NCBI RefSeq assembly: GCF_010725725.1
Contig: NZ_AP022599.1
Span: 3,720,001 to 3,784,000, forward strand
DNA: 64,000 nt
Source: Mycolicibacterium pulveris
GTDB taxonomy: Bacteria > Actinomycetota > Actinomycetes > Mycobacteriales > Mycobacteriaceae
Direction: 5' to 3'
A program made the position numbers and the translations under genes. Below are positions 51,959 to 61,428 of the stretch, one piece after another (position 1 is the first letter of the stretch; each line of letters opens with the position of its first letter). The notes under the pieces were generated by a model. The model was not told the origin of the DNA. It saw nothing but the letters and a program-made list of their open reading frames with translations, and ran no database searches.

Positions 51959-52996
51959 ATGCGGCTCTCTGTTCTTGACCTCGTACCGGTACGCACCGAC
52001 CAGACGACCTCCGATGCGCTGGCGGCGTCGACCCAGCTCGCCCAGACCGCCGACCGGCTCGGCTACACCCGCTACTGGGTCGCCGAGCACCACAACATGC
52101 CGTCGGTCGCGGCGACCAGCCCGCCGGTGCTGATCGCGCATCTGGCCGCCCACACCACGCACATCCGGGTGGGCTCCGGCGGGGTGATGCTGCCCAACCA
52201 CGCGCCGCTGGCAGTCGCCGAGCAGTTCGCGCTGCTGGAGGCCGCGCATCCCGGCCGCATCGACCTGGGCATCGGCCGCGCGCCCGGCTCGGACCCGGTG
52301 ACCTCGTGGGCGCTGCGGAACGCCGCCGGCCGCGACGACCGCGACATCGAGGCGTTTCCCGACTACCTCGACGACGTCGTCGCGCTGATGGGGGAGCGCG
52401 GGGTGCGGGTGCCGATCCCCAACGAGCGCTACATCCTCAAGGCCACCCCGGCCGCGGTGTCGGTGCCCAAACTGTGGCTGTTGGGGTCGTCGATGTACTC
52501 GGCGCACCTGGCCGCGGCCAAGGGCCTGCCGTATGTGTTCGCCCACCACTTCTCCGGCAAGGGCACCGCCGAGGCGCTGGAGGCGTACCGGACGAAGTTC
52601 CGCCCGAGCGATCAGGCGTCAGAACCGTTGACGTTCTTGACCGTCAACGCGGTGGTGGCCGAAACTTCTGAGGAGGCAAAGGCGTTGGCGCTGCCGAACC
52701 TGCACATGATGGCCCGGCTGCGCACAGGTCAACCGCTTGGCCCGCTCGAACTGGTCGAGGAGGCGCAAGCGCAGACGTTGTCGCCGCATGCGCAGCGGAT
52801 CTCCGAGGAGGCCCTGCGGCGCGCCGTGGTGGGCACCCCGACGGAGGCAGCCGATCAGATTCGTGCGCTGGCAGCCCAGTTCGACGTCGACGAGGTGATG
52901 GTCAACCCGGTCGCGTCGGCGCGCCGCGGCACCGATCCGGGCACCGCACCGGCGCGCGACACGACGTTGGAACTGCTGGCCAAAGAGCTGTTCTGA
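51959..52996 (+). CDS. LLM-class (luciferase-like) flavin-dependent oxidoreductase
   Basis: A 345-residue bacterial-luciferase-fold protein of the alkane-monooxygenase-like group: LSVLDLVPVRTDQTTSDAL, YWVAEHHNMPSVAATSPPVL, GSGGVMLPNHAPLAVAEQF and RIDLGIGRAPGSDP. Members bind FMN or F420; the cofactor and substrate here are unknown. The start is ATG 51959, because the frame upstream overlaps the gene relic and lacks homology. It has no counterpart that I recall in the TB order between udgB and the nitroreductase. Confidence 0.9.
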   Translation: MRLSVLDLVPVRTDQTTSDALAASTQLAQTADRLGYTRYWVAEHHNMPSVAATSPPVLIAHLAAHTTHIRVGSGGVMLPNHAPLAVAEQFALLEAAHPGRIDLGIGRAPGSDPVTSWALRNAAGRDDRDIEAFPDYLDDVVALMGERGVRVPIPNERYILKATPAAVSVPKLWLLGSSMYSAHLAAAKGLPYVFAHHFSGKGTAEALEAYRTKFRPSDQASEPLTFLTVNAVVAETSEEAKALALPNLHMMARLRTGQPLGPLELVEEAQAQTLSPHAQRISEEALRRAVVGTPTEAADQIRALAAQFDVDEVMVNPVASARRGTDPGTAPARDTTLELLAKELF

Positions 52997-53000
52997 CACC

Positions 53001-53060
53001 GCGAGCAGACGTGTGGACCCCCTGAAAGCACACCTTTTGGGGGTTTACGCGTCTGCTCGC
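53001..53060. repeat. Intergenic palindrome, family B copy 2
   Basis: Between the convergent LLM and nitroreductase genes: arms GCGAGCAGACGTG (53001-53013) and CGCGTCTGCTCGC (53048-53060), 12 of 13 pairing, enclosing CCCCC (53018-53022) and GGGGG (53039-53043). It is the second copy of the element at 4044-4103. Confidence 0.72.
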
Positions 53061-53072
53061 GCCTGAGAATGC

Positions 53073-53524
53073 CTAATCGCGAGGCGTCAGAACGACGACG
53101 GGAATCGGCCGTGTCGTGCGCTTGTGATAGTTCTCGTAACGGTTGGCGTTGTTGTCGTTGACGATTCGCCACAGCCGCGGATAGTCGGGGTCGTCGGGCA
53201 GCACCGGCCGCGCGGTCACCGCGAACCGCTTGGGCCCCACGTTGATCTCGACGTTCGGGTTGGCCTTCAAGTTGTGGTACCACCCGGGGGCTTTCGGTCG
53301 CCGCCCTTGGACGCGACGATCAGATAGTTGTCGCCGTCTCTGGCATAGGTCAGCGAATTCGTGCGCTGTATTCCGGTCTTGGCGCCCACGGTGTGGAGCA
53401 ACAGGTTGGGCGGGGTGCCGGGCAGGATGCGGTGCCCGACCCGGCCGTTGGTCCCCTGGTAGATCTTGTCGTGCAGCCGCAGCAGCGGCACTCCGAGGTA
53501 GCGCTCCCACAACGGCATGCTCAT
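53073..53524 (-). pseudogene. F420-type nitroreductase (Rv1261c-like), frameshifted
   Basis: A DDN-family deazaflavin-dependent nitroreductase split over two frames. From ATG 53524 it reads MSMPLWERYLGVPLLRLHDK to VASKGGDRK, then the frame is lost at the G/C run around 53286-53295. The next frame continues exactly where the family does: APGWYHNLKANPNVEINVGP to IPVVVLTPRD. One missing base explains it (about 150 residues if restored). It starts 4 bp after the HIT stop, so the two form an operon. Either a real null or a homopolymer error. Confidence 0.8.
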
Positions 53525-53528
53525 GTGC

Positions 53529-53966
53529 TCAGTCTTGCGCAGTGGAGTCCAGTTGCGCCAGCGCCTCCCGCAGCAGCCGCCCAGTCTCCTCGCGGTCGGA
53601 ATCGTGGCGCAGCAGCATGCCCTTGGCGAAGGACAGCTTGTCACCGGAGCGTCGCGGCACCACATGTAGGTGAATGTGGAACACGGTCTGGAACGCGGCC
53701 TTTCCGTCATTGATCACGACGTTGTTGCCGTCGGCGTGCAGCCCGGAGTTTCGGGCTGCCAGCGCGATACGCTGCCCGATCTTCACCATCCCGGCGACGG
53801 TCTCCGGTGGGGTGTCGGTCAGATCGACCGTGTGCCGCTTCGGAATGACCAGCGTGTGACCGCGGGTGAACGGCCGAATATCCAGCAGGGCGAGGTAGTC
53901 GTCGTCCTCGTAGATCCGGATGGCCGGGGCCTCCCCGGCCATGATCGCGCAGAACACACAAGACAT
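53529..53966 (-). CDS. HIT-family nucleotide hydrolase (Rv1262c-like)
   Basis: A 145-residue histidine-triad protein. The HIT signature HIHLHVVPR carries the catalytic histidines (about residues 95-103), and the N-terminal CVFCAIMAGEAPAIRIYEDD is typical of the Hint branch with its Cys pair (CxxC). It hydrolyses nucleoside phosphoramidates or aminoacyl-adenylates. ATG 53966. Position between the nitroreductase and amiB2 matches Rv1262c. Confidence 0.93.
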   Translation of the reverse strand: MSCVFCAIMAGEAPAIRIYEDDDYLALLDIRPFTRGHTLVIPKRHTVDLTDTPPETVAGMVKIGQRIALAARNSGLHADGNNVVINDGKAAFQTVFHIHLHVVPRRSGDKLSFAKGMLLRHDSDREETGRLLREALAQLDSTAQD

Positions 53967-54032
53967 GCCGCCACGTTAGCCGGTTTCCCCGACGGCACCC
54001 GACACGGCTGCTGAGCGGCTACGCTGCCGCGG

Positions 54033-55409
54033 ATGGAGACCCGTGAGCTTGCTTTTGCAGGTGCCGCCGAACAGGCCAGGCGACTGGCGGCGGGCACGAT
54101 CACCGCTCCGGAGCTGCTGGAACTGTACCTGGACCGCATCGCGCGGATCGACCCCGAGCTGAGGGCGTACCGCATCGTGCTCACCGACTCGGCGCGCCAG
54201 GACGCCGGCCTCGCGCAGGACCGGCTGAACGCGGGGGAGCGCCGTCCGCTGCTCGGCGTACCGATCGCCATCAAGGACGACGTGGACGTCGCGGGGGCCA
54301 CCACGACCTACGGCAGCGCGGCCCACGGCCCGGCGTGTACGCAGGACGCCGAGGTGGTGCGGAGGTTACGCGACGCGGGCGCGGTGATCATCGGCAAGAC
54401 CGCGGTGCCCGAGATGACGATCTGGCCGTTCACCGAGACGGTCACCTACGGCGCGACCCGCAACCCGTGGAACACCGACCACACGCCGGGGGGAAGCAGC
54501 GGGGGCAGCGGCGCGGCGGTGGCCGCGGGCCTGACGGCGATGGCGCTGGGCTCCGACGGCATGGGGTCGATCCGCATTCCGGCGACGTGGTGCGGGTTGT
54601 TCGGCATCAAACCGCAGCGGGACCGGGTGCCGCTGGCGCCGCACGACGACGCGTGGAACGGGCTGACGGTCAACGGCCCGATCACCAGAACCGTCGAGGA
54701 CGCGGCGCTGTTCCTGGACGTGACCGCGGGTGAGTCGGCATTTGTCACCGCCGCCGCCACAGCACCCGGGCGGCTACGAATCGCGTTGAGCACCAAGGTG
54801 CCACCGCCGTTGGTGGCACGGGTCGGCAAACCGCAGCGGGCCGCCGTCGACGAGGCCGGTGCGCTGTTGCGTGAGTTGGGCCACGACGTGATCGTGCGCG
54901 ATCCGGACTATCCGCGCACCGCAATCGCGCACACATTGTCCCGCTACTTCCGGGGCGTGTACGACGAGGTGCAGACGCTACGTCACCCCGAGCGGCTCGA
55001 AGCGCGCACGCGCAGTTTCGCCAGGATCGGCGGCCTGATCTCCGAACAGCGGATGAAGCGCATTCGGGCCGCGGAAAGCGAACTCTCCGAACAGATTCAG
55101 ACGATCTTCGACGACGTCGACGTGGTCATCACCCCCGGCACCGCGACCGGACCGTCCCGCATCGGCGCATATCACCGCAGGGGCGCGATTTCGACCTTGG
55201 CTCTGGTGGCGGCGCGGGTGCCGTTTCAGGCGATGTTCAACGTCACCGGGCAGCCCGCGGCCGTCGTACCGTGGGGAGCGGACACCAACGGGGTGCCGAC
55301 CTCGATCCAGCTGGTCGGCCGGCCGTCCGACGAGGCCACGCTGCTGTCGCTGGCCGGGCAGATCGAGAAGGCCCGGGCGTGGGCGCACCGTCGCCCGCCG
55401 GTGTCCTGA
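54033..55409 (+). CDS. amiB2: Amidase AmiB2
   Basis: A 458-residue amidase-signature enzyme. The Ser-cisSer-Lys triad is visible: Lys in PIAIKDDVDVAG, the Gly/Ser-rich PGGSSGGSGAAVAAGL and Ser in the following strand. It hydrolyses carboxamides to acid and ammonia; the substrate is unknown. ATG 54033. The gene corresponds to Rv1263 (about 462 residues) and is divergent from the HIT gene. Confidence 0.9.
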   Translation: METRELAFAGAAEQARRLAAGTITAPELLELYLDRIARIDPELRAYRIVLTDSARQDAGLAQDRLNAGERRPLLGVPIAIKDDVDVAGATTTYGSAAHGPACTQDAEVVRRLRDAGAVIIGKTAVPEMTIWPFTETVTYGATRNPWNTDHTPGGSSGGSGAAVAAGLTAMALGSDGMGSIRIPATWCGLFGIKPQRDRVPLAPHDDAWNGLTVNGPITRTVEDAALFLDVTAGESAFVTAAATAPGRLRIALSTKVPPPLVARVGKPQRAAVDEAGALLRELGHDVIVRDPDYPRTAIAHTLSRYFRGVYDEVQTLRHPERLEARTRSFARIGGLISEQRMKRIRAAESELSEQIQTIFDDVDVVITPGTATGPSRIGAYHRRGAISTLALVAARVPFQAMFNVTGQPAAVVPWGADTNGVPTSIQLVGRPSDEATLLSLAGQIEKARAWAHRRPPVS

Positions 55410-55420
55410 CCGCTTTCTCC

Positions 55421-55480
55421 GTGAGCGTGCGTGTCTGCAGCCGACACGCCGACAAAATTCGCGAGTTCGCGCACGCTCGC
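55421..55480. repeat. Intergenic palindrome, family A copy 3
   Basis: Between the convergent amiB2 and hypoxanthine-DNA glycosylase genes. Arms GTGAGCGTGCG (55421-55431) and CGCACGCTCGC (55470-55480) pair at 10 of 11; the inside reads GTGTC-TGCAGCC-GACAC then GCCG. Third good copy of the family. Confidence 0.75.
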
Positions 55481-55485
55481 TGCCG

Positions 55486-55983
55486 CTACTGACGCATGCC
55501 CTCGCGCCAGGCCGCCAACTTGTCCGCGTAGCGCATCGTCTGCGCCGGGCTGGTCGACGGCAGCCGGCGGTACCGCACCGTCGACGCGGCACCGACGAGC
55601 CGGTGGTAGTTCTTCTCCGCCGCCGCGCCGTTGAACAACACCCGCCCGATGCCGGGCTGCTCGTCGAACAGTTGCTGAAAGCCGTTGGGCACCATGCTGT
55701 CCGGCTGTACCGCTGAATCGAGGCTGCCGACCCGCCGACAGGACCGCAGTACGTCCCACACCGCGAAGCCGTGCGCGGTCAGCGCGGCGACCCGGTCAGG
55801 GTAGGGGTCGTCGGCGCCGAAACCGAGGACCTCGCCGGTGATCCGCCAGAACGCGTTGCGCGGATTCCCGTAGTACTGCTGCGCCGCCAGCGACATCACG
55901 CTGGGCATGTTGCCGAGGATCAGCGTGTGGGCGCCCTCGCCGATGATCGGCGGCAGCCCGTGCAGAAGCGGCGTGGTCACCAC
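55486..55983 (-). CDS. Hypoxanthine-DNA glycosylase (UDG superfamily, family 6)
   Basis: A 165-residue UDG-superfamily protein: [40 protein letters not shown] and [19 protein letters not shown]. The G-N-M-P-S motif A and S-T-S-P-A motif B identify the hypoxanthine-DNA glycosylase type, which excises deaminated adenine. Start GTG 55983 (or 55980). It is divergent from the adenylyl cyclase with only 37 bp between the starts. It adds a second deaminated-base repair enzyme to udgB nearby. Confidence 0.85.
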   Translation of the reverse strand: MVTTPLLHGLPPIIGEGAHTLILGNMPSVMSLAAQQYYGNPRNAFWRITGEVLGFGADDPYPDRVAALTAHGFAVWDVLRSCRRVGSLDSAVQPDSMVPNGFQQLFDEQPGIGRVLFNGAAAEKNYHRLVGAASTVRYRRLPSTSPAQTMRYADKLAAWREGMRQ

Positions 55984-56020
55984 GCGAATATGGCACGCCG
56001 TCGCGGTATACGTTGGGCCG

Positions 56021-57136
56021 GTGGCCGAAGATATCGACATCGAGGCGACCGGGCTGCTCGATGACCTCGAGGGGCCCGCCCGCGCCGAACGTGCGGAGTT
56101 GATCCAGTGGCTGCTCGACCAGGGTTTCACGGTCGACCAGATCCGCGGCGAGGTGTCGCCGATGCTGTTGCCCGCAGGGCGGCTCATCGGCAATGACGGT
56201 GTACATGTGTCCGCGCGCCAGATCTGCGAGGAAACCGGCATCGATCTGGACCTGCTCGACGCCCTGCAGTCCGCGCTCGGCCTGCCGAGGGCCGAGGATC
56301 CCGACGCCGCCGTCCATCTGCGCGCCGACAGCGAAGCCGCCGTGCGCGCGAAGGTCTTCCTCGACATGGGCTTGACGCGCGAGCAGGTGGTCACCGTGGC
56401 CCGAGTGCTCGGCCACGGCCTGGCGCAGACCGCCGAGGCCATGCGTGAAGTCGTGCTGGAGGCGGTGATCACGCCCGGCGCCACCGAACTACAACTGGCG
56501 CAGGCATATGAACGCCTGGTGCGAGAGGTCTCGCCGCTGCTCGGTCCGCTGTGCGAGGACATGCTGCACATCCAGCTGCGGCACACGCTGGAAACCGAGG
56601 CCGTCAGCACCGCTGAGCGTGCCGCGGGCACGCTGCCGGGGGCCCGCACCGTCGCGGTCATGTTCGCCGACCTCGTCGGCTTCACCCGGCTCGGCGAAGC
56701 GGTGCCGCCCGAGGAACTGGAGACCCTCGCCAGCCGGCTGGCCAACCTGACACGGGACGCCGTCACCCCGCCGGTCCGGTTCATCAAGACGATCGGCGAC
56801 GCCGTCATGCTGGTCAGCACCGATCCGGTGGCGTTGCTCGACACGGCGCTGGAACTGCTTGCGGCAGCGGAGAAGTACGACGACTTTCCGCCGCTGCGCA
56901 TCGGGCTGGCACACGGCTCCGCAGTGAGTAGGGCGGGGGACTGGTTCGGCAGCCCGGTCAACGTGGCCAGCCGGGTGACCAGCGTCGCGCGGCCGGATTC
57001 GGTACTGGTGGCCGAAACTGCCAGGCGGGCGGTGGGTTCAGCCGACGGATTCGCGTGGTCGTTCGCGGGTGCGCGCCGGCTCAAAGGGGTGAAGGGCGAC
57101 GTCAAGCTGTTCCGGGCGCGACGATCGAGCGGCTGA
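56021..57136 (+). CDS. Class III adenylyl cyclase with pH-sensing N-domain (Rv1264-like)
   Basis: A 371-residue class IIIa cyclase. Residues 1-200 are the autoinhibitory helical domain ([20 protein letters not shown]). The catalytic domain has the metal-binding Asp in [16 protein letters not shown], the substrate-specifying Lys in [12 protein letters not shown] and the second Asp there, and ends [14 protein letters not shown] (transition-state Asn/Arg). It makes cAMP; M. tuberculosis Rv1264 is activated by acid pH. GTG 56021 is used; a TATACG just upstream suggests a leaderless transcript. About 26 residues shorter than Rv1264, mostly at the C-terminal end. Confidence 0.92.
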   Translation: MAEDIDIEATGLLDDLEGPARAERAELIQWLLDQGFTVDQIRGEVSPMLLPAGRLIGNDGVHVSARQICEETGIDLDLLDALQSALGLPRAEDPDAAVHLRADSEAAVRAKVFLDMGLTREQVVTVARVLGHGLAQTAEAMREVVLEAVITPGATELQLAQAYERLVREVSPLLGPLCEDMLHIQLRHTLETEAVSTAERAAGTLPGARTVAVMFADLVGFTRLGEAVPPEELETLASRLANLTRDAVTPPVRFIKTIGDAVMLVSTDPVALLDTALELLAAAEKYDDFPPLRIGLAHGSAVSRAGDWFGSPVNVASRVTSVARPDSVLVAETARRAVGSADGFAWSFAGARRLKGVKGDVKLFRARRSSG

Positions 57137-57167
57137 CACCGCAATCTGGCTGGTCTACGATCCAGGC

Positions 57168-57572
57168 ATGCTCCGAGCGGTCATTGCTCTTTGGGTGTCG
57201 ACCGTCGCGCTGGCCGGAATGGCGAGCGTGGCCACCGCGCATGCTCAGCCGCCACCGCAGCCGGGCCCGTGCTCGTTCACGCTGTCCCCGCCTCAGGTCG
57301 TGCAGGTGTCTGGGGTGGACATGGTCACCGCGACCGTGGTGCCCGCGGGTTGTCTGGGCATGTTCGAACCGAAGTTCGGTGTGGCGTGCCTGCACGTCGA
57401 AGGCGGGCCGGGGAAATGCGCGCAGTCCAGGGGCCACGAGACCGCGCAGGTGTTCGAGCCGTATCAGCCCGGCACCACATATGTCTCGTCGGGGCGGGGC
57501 TGCGGTGCGATGTTCGATTTCACCACCGACCCGAACTGCCAGCTGCTGGGGCCGGTCACCGCGAGCCTGTGA
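57168..57572 (+). CDS. Small secreted cysteine-rich protein, unknown function
   Basis: A 134-residue exported protein: a signal peptide (MLRAVIALWVSTVALAGMAS, likely cleaved after ATAHA) and a mature domain with five to six cysteines (CSF, GCLG, ACLH, KCAQ, GCGA, NCQL), consistent with disulfide bonds in the cell envelope. I recognise no domain; similar short proteins are common in mycobacteria. It lies 31 bp after the cyclase, so co-transcription is possible. In M. tuberculosis the small RNA Mcr11 follows Rv1264; no room for it exists here. Confidence 0.7.
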   Translation: MLRAVIALWVSTVALAGMASVATAHAQPPPQPGPCSFTLSPPQVVQVSGVDMVTATVVPAGCLGMFEPKFGVACLHVEGGPGKCAQSRGHETAQVFEPYQPGTTYVSSGRGCGAMFDFTTDPNCQLLGPVTASL

Positions 57573-57576
57573 CGCG

Positions 57577-59787
57577 CTACCGAGACGGGCTGAAGTGACG
57601 CAGCCGCAGGCTGTTGCTGACCACGAAGACTGAGCTGAAAGCCATTGCCGCGCCCGCGATCATCGGGTTGAGCAAGCCCGCCGCGGCCAGCGGCAGCGCC
57701 GCGACGTTGTAGGCGAACGCCCAGAACAGGTTGGTTTTGATCGTCGCCAACGTCTTGCGGGACAGCCGAATCGCGTCAGGAACGGCACGCAGGTCGTCGC
57801 GTACCAGCGTCAGATCGCTGGCTTCGATCGCGACGTCTGTGCCGCTGCCCATCGCCAGGCCCAGATCGGCCTGCGCCAGCGCCGCGGCGTCGTTGACGCC
57901 GTCGCCGACCATCGCCACGACCTTGCCCTCGGACTGCAGTCGCTTGACCGCCTCGACCTTCTCCTCCGGCAGCACCTCGGAGATGACGTCGTCGATGCCG
58001 ACCTGCCGTGCCACCGTCCTGGCCGCCGCCCGGTTGTCACCGGTCACCATGATCGGGGTCAGTCCCAGCGCGCGCAGTTGCGCGACGGCGTCGGCCGACG
58101 TGGGCTTGATCGCGTCGGCCACCACCAGCACGCCGCGCGCGGTTCCGTCCCAGGCGACGACGACGGCGGTGCGGCCCTCGGCTTCTGCCTGCCGCATGGC
58201 CAGTGCAAGGGGTTCGGGTAGCGGGTCGGGCACCGTCATCAACCGCTGCCTGCCGACCACCACGGCGTGCCCGTCGACCGTTCCCTGAACGCCGAGACCG
58301 CGCAAATTGGTGAAGTTCTCGGCGTCGGGCAGCTCACCGACCTTGTCGCGGGCGGCGACGGTGATCGCCTTCGCGATCGGATGCTCGGAGCTGTTCTCCA
58401 GCGCGCCGGCCATCCGCAGCACTTGATCGGGCTCCTCACCGTCGGTGGTGATCACGTCGAGCAGCGTCATCGTCCCGGTGGTGACCGTGCCAGTCTTGTC
58501 CAAGACCACGGTGTCGACGCGACGTGTCGACTCCAACACCTCCGGGCCCCTGATCAGGATGCCCAGCTGCGCACCTCGACCGGTTCCGACCATCAGCGCC
58601 GTCGGCGTCGCCAGGCCTAGCGCACATGGACACGCGATGATCAGCACCGCCACCGCCGCGGTGAACGCGGTGGCCGTCGATTCGCCTGTGGTGAGCCAGA
58701 ATCCGAGCGTCGCGAGGGCCAGGGCGATGACGATCGGCACGAACACACCCGAAATCCGGTCGGCCAGCCGCTGAGCCTGCGCCTTCTTGCTCTGCGCCTC
58801 CTCGACGAGTCGGGCGATCTGCGCCAGCGCGGTGTCGGAGCCGATCCGGTTGGCGCGCACCACGAGCCGGCCGTCGACGTTGATCGTGGCGCCGACCACC
58901 TGATCGCCGGGGGCGACGTCCACCGGCACGGACTCGCCGGTCAGCATCGACGCGTCCACCGCCGAGTGGCCGTCGACGACAACGCCGTCCGTGGCGATCT
59001 TCTCGCCAGGGCGAACCACGAACTGGTCGTCGACGGCCAATTGGTCGAGTGGAATACGTTGTTCGGCACCGTTTCTGAGCACGACGACGTCCTTGGCGCC
59101 CAACTCCAGCAGTGCACGCAGCGCGGCGCCTGCCCGACGTTTGGCGCGGGCTTCGAAGTAGCGTCCGGCCAGCACGAACGTCGTCACCCCCGCGGCCACC
59201 TCGAGATAGATGTTGCCGGAGCCGTCGGTGCGGCTGAGCGTCAGCTCGAACGGATGCGTCATCCCCGTGATACCCGCGGTGCCCCAGAACAGTGCGTAGA
59301 GCGACCACCCGAACGCCGCGAGCGTGCCCATCGAGATCAGGGTGTCCATCGTCGCCGTGCGGTGTCGGAGGTTGGCCCACGCGGCTTGATGGAACGGCCA
59401 TCCCGCCCAGACCACTACCGGCGCGGCCAACGTCAACGACAACCATTGCCAGTTCGGAAACTGCAGGGCTGGCACCATCGCCATCGCGATCACCGGAACC
59501 GTGAGTGCCAGCGAGATCAGCAGTCGGCGCCGCAGCGACGCCGCGGGGTCGTCGTCCGCGGGTTCGGCAGTGGTGCCGCCGGCGGGCAGATGCGCCTGGT
59601 ACCCCGCTTTTTCGACCGTGCCGACCAAGTCCTCCGGGGTAACGCCGTCGCCGAAGGTCACCCGCGCCTTCTCGGTCGCGAAGTTGACGGTCGCGGTCAC
59701 GCCGTCAATCTTGTTGAGCTTTCTTTCGATCCGGTTCGCGCACGACGCACACGTCATGCCCTCGATCGACAGCTCGATGGTCGACAT
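57577..59787 (-). CDS. copA: Copper-exporting P1B-type ATPase CopA
   Basis: A 736-residue heavy-metal P-type ATPase. An N-terminal HMA domain has GMTCASC (Cys13, Cys16). Membrane segments follow, with the metal-path CPC (386-388) in [13 protein letters not shown], the phosphorylated Asp in DKTGT (430-434), TGDN in the nucleotide-binding region and [13 protein letters not shown] marks Cu(I) specificity (P1B-1), pumping copper out of the cell. Its ATG follows the copZ stop by one base, and the CsoR-type operator upstream of copZ would regulate both. Confidence 0.92.
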   Translation of the reverse strand: MSTIELSIEGMTCASCANRIERKLNKIDGVTATVNFATEKARVTFGDGVTPEDLVGTVEKAGYQAHLPAGGTTAEPADDDPAASLRRRLLISLALTVPVIAMAMVPALQFPNWQWLSLTLAAPVVVWAGWPFHQAAWANLRHRTATMDTLISMGTLAAFGWSLYALFWGTAGITGMTHPFELTLSRTDGSGNIYLEVAAGVTTFVLAGRYFEARAKRRAGAALRALLELGAKDVVVLRNGAEQRIPLDQLAVDDQFVVRPGEKIATDGVVVDGHSAVDASMLTGESVPVDVAPGDQVVGATINVDGRLVVRANRIGSDTALAQIARLVEEAQSKKAQAQRLADRISGVFVPIVIALALATLGFWLTTGESTATAFTAAVAVLIIACPCALGLATPTALMVGTGRGAQLGILIRGPEVLESTRRVDTVVLDKTGTVTTGTMTLLDVITTDGEEPDQVLRMAGALENSSEHPIAKAITVAARDKVGELPDAENFTNLRGLGVQGTVDGHAVVVGRQRLMTVPDPLPEPLALAMRQAEAEGRTAVVVAWDGTARGVLVVADAIKPTSADAVAQLRALGLTPIMVTGDNRAAARTVARQVGIDDVISEVLPEEKVEAVKRLQSEGKVVAMVGDGVNDAAALAQADLGLAMGSGTDVAIEASDLTLVRDDLRAVPDAIRLSRKTLATIKTNLFWAFAYNVAALPLAAAGLLNPMIAGAAMAFSSVFVVSNSLRLRHFSPSR

Positions 59788-59788
59788 G

Positions 59789-59995
59789 TCAGCTGGCCAG
59801 CTGGTAGCCGGCTTCTTCCACCGCGGTCTGGATCACGGCGGGGTCCACCGGGTGCTCGCTGTCGATGGTCACCGCACCGCTGGAGACGTCGACCTGGACG
59901 GCCCGGACACCCGGGATCTCGCCGATCTCCTCACGTACCGACGCAGCGCAGTGGGCGCAGGTCATTCCCGTGACGGTGATTGTCGTCGTGGTCAT
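59789..59995 (-). CDS. copZ: Copper chaperone CopZ (HMA domain)
   Basis: A 68-residue single HMA domain: [20 protein letters not shown] with the MxCxxC copper site (GMTCAHC). The rest follows the ferredoxin-like fold. It would deliver Cu(I) to CopA encoded next. The start is ATG 59995; the longer frame upstream is non-coding. The gene lies directly behind a CsoR-type palindrome, indicating copper induction. Confidence 0.9.
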   Translation of the reverse strand: MTTTTITVTGMTCAHCAASVREEIGEIPGVRAVQVDVSSGAVTIDSEHPVDPAVIQTAVEEAGYQLAS

Positions 59996-60011
59996 GCCAA
60001 CCAGCGTACTA

Positions 60012-60028
60012 ATACCCCCATGGGGTAT
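60012..60028. promoter_or_regulatory. CsoR-type copper operator
   Basis: ATACCCCCATGGGGTAT is a perfect palindrome of 7-bp arms (ATACCCC/GGGGTAT) around CAT, 16 bp upstream of the copZ ATG. This is the form bound by CsoR copper-sensing repressors upstream of copper efflux operons. No csoR gene lies in the window, so the repressor must be encoded elsewhere or just outside. Confidence 0.78.
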
Positions 60029-60081
60029 GCAAACCGGGTCGGAAGCCCGGCACTCCGGCGTCCGTGGCAGCATCTGCGGTC

Positions 60082-60516
60082 ATGCGTGTCCTCGTGCAAC
60101 GTGTGCTCTCGGCCGCGGTGAGGGTCGACGGCGAGGTGGTCGGGGCCGTCATGCGACCCGATGGCCAGAGCCTGCTCGCCCTCGTCGGGGTGACCCACGA
60201 CGACGACGAGGCCAAGGCGCAGCGCCTCGCCGAAAAGCTTTGGCAACTACGCATTCTCGACGATGAGAAATCGGCGTCCGATGTCGGGGCGCCGATCCTG
60301 GTCGTCAGCCAGTTCACTCTCTACGCCAACACCGCCAAAGGGCGTCGGCCCGCGTGGAACGCCGCAGCACCCCGCCCCGTCGCCGAGCCGCTGGTGGATG
60401 CGTTCGCCGACGCCTTGCGGAAGCTGGGCGCCGAGGTGGCGACCGGGGTGTTCGGCGCGCACATGCACGTCGAACTCGTCAACGATGGTCCGGTCACCCT
60501 GCTGTTGGAGCTGTGA
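60082..60516 (+). CDS. dtd: D-aminoacyl-tRNA deacylase
   Basis: A 144-residue DTD: it begins [20 protein letters not shown] and holds the active-site motifs SQFTLYA (about residues 78-84) and [11 protein letters not shown] (the GPVT block) at the end. It hydrolyses D-amino acids from tRNA as proofreading. ATG 60082 is the conserved start. It is divergent from copZ across the CsoR operator and abuts the AIM24 gene tail to tail (stops at 60516/60517). The equivalent of Rv1897c, away from the TB gene order of the rest of the window. Confidence 0.93.
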   Translation: MRVLVQRVLSAAVRVDGEVVGAVMRPDGQSLLALVGVTHDDDEAKAQRLAEKLWQLRILDDEKSASDVGAPILVVSQFTLYANTAKGRRPAWNAAAPRPVAEPLVDAFADALRKLGAEVATGVFGAHMHVELVNDGPVTLLLEL

Positions 60517-61380
60517 TTACGGGGTTGAGGTGACCGCGGAGCCCTCGGAGGGCTGCACGATCACGAAACCCGGCCCGTAGAACGACACCTGAACGGCCTC
60601 ACCGGAGCCGCGGCCGATCAGCGCCCCCGCCTTGAAGCTCATCTTCAGCTGCGTCTGCAGGTTTGCCGACCACGCCACCACCGCGTTGGTGTCGGCGAAC
60701 GTGGGCGCCTCGGCGGCGTTGAGCACCACCGGCGGGCCGTCGGTCGTCAGCGCCACCCACCCGGTACCGCGCAGCGTGGTGTTGAACAGCCCGCCCGTGG
60801 CGATGCTGCCGCCTTTGACCCGTTCGATGTTCCAGTCCAGGCTCGACGAGAACGCCAGCACGTTCTTGCCGCTGATCGACAGGCCGGCGTTGGTGAGGTT
60901 GAGCAGGTGCACGTCGGCGGCCCGGTCGGCGAGGAAGACGTCGCCCTGGCCTCCGCAGCGCATCAGCGGCAGACCCTCGCCCGTCAGCGCCTTCTTGAGA
61001 AACTTCGATGCCCCGCCGCCTTCGAACGCGAACTCCACATTGCCCTGGTACGCGACCATGGAGCCCTGTCTGGCCAGGAACGGCTCGCCGAGGCGTACCC
61101 GCAGCATCTTGGTGTTCTGGTTCGCGATCGCCTTGGCCTCTTTCTCGCTGAACCGACCGTCGACCAGCTCGCCTGTGATGCCCTCGAACCCGTCGCCGAC
61201 CGCAGCGGCGGCGGGCGCGGGTTGCGGCGGTGGTTGGCTCGGCGGCGCGCCGCCCAACGGCGCCCGGCCGACCTGACCCTGATGCGACACCTGGTCGGTC
61301 CAGCGCTGGCCGTCCCACCAGCGGTATTCGAAACGGCCTTCGGGATCGGGTCGCCAGCTTCCCGGGTTTGGTCCTGTCAT
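60517..61380 (-). CDS. AIM24-family protein with DUF2510 N-domain
   Basis: A 287-residue protein. The first ~35 residues form a DUF2510-type element (GSWRPDPEGRFEYRWWDGQR), then a Pro/Ala linker, then the AIM24 beta-domain (LRVRLGEPFLARQGSMVAYQ, DVFLADRAADVHLLNLTNAG, ISGKNVLAFSSSLDWNI). AIM24-family proteins are known from mitochondria and bacteria but their bacterial role is unclear. ATG 61380. Tail-to-tail with dtd; divergent from the small membrane protein. Confidence 0.82.
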   Translation of the reverse strand: MTGPNPGSWRPDPEGRFEYRWWDGQRWTDQVSHQGQVGRAPLGGAPPSQPPPQPAPAAAAVGDGFEGITGELVDGRFSEKEAKAIANQNTKMLRVRLGEPFLARQGSMVAYQGNVEFAFEGGGASKFLKKALTGEGLPLMRCGGQGDVFLADRAADVHLLNLTNAGLSISGKNVLAFSSSLDWNIERVKGGSIATGGLFNTTLRGTGWVALTTDGPPVVLNAAEAPTFADTNAVVAWSANLQTQLKMSFKAGALIGRGSGEAVQVSFYGPGFVIVQPSEGSAVTSTP

Positions 61381-61428
61381 GGCAACAAACTAGGGCAACC
61401 ACCCGGCGCGCACTGGCATCCTGGGCAC

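Noticed and set aside
55486..57144. 552-residue minus-strand frame covering the cyclase region
   Set aside because: Only the last 165 residues match a real family (hypoxanthine-DNA glycosylase); the rest is antisense to the adenylyl cyclase.
57137..57167. Homologue of the small RNA Mcr11 (follows Rv1264 in M. tuberculosis)
   Set aside because: Only 31 bp separate the cyclase from the next gene, too short for the RNA, and no similar sequence was seen.
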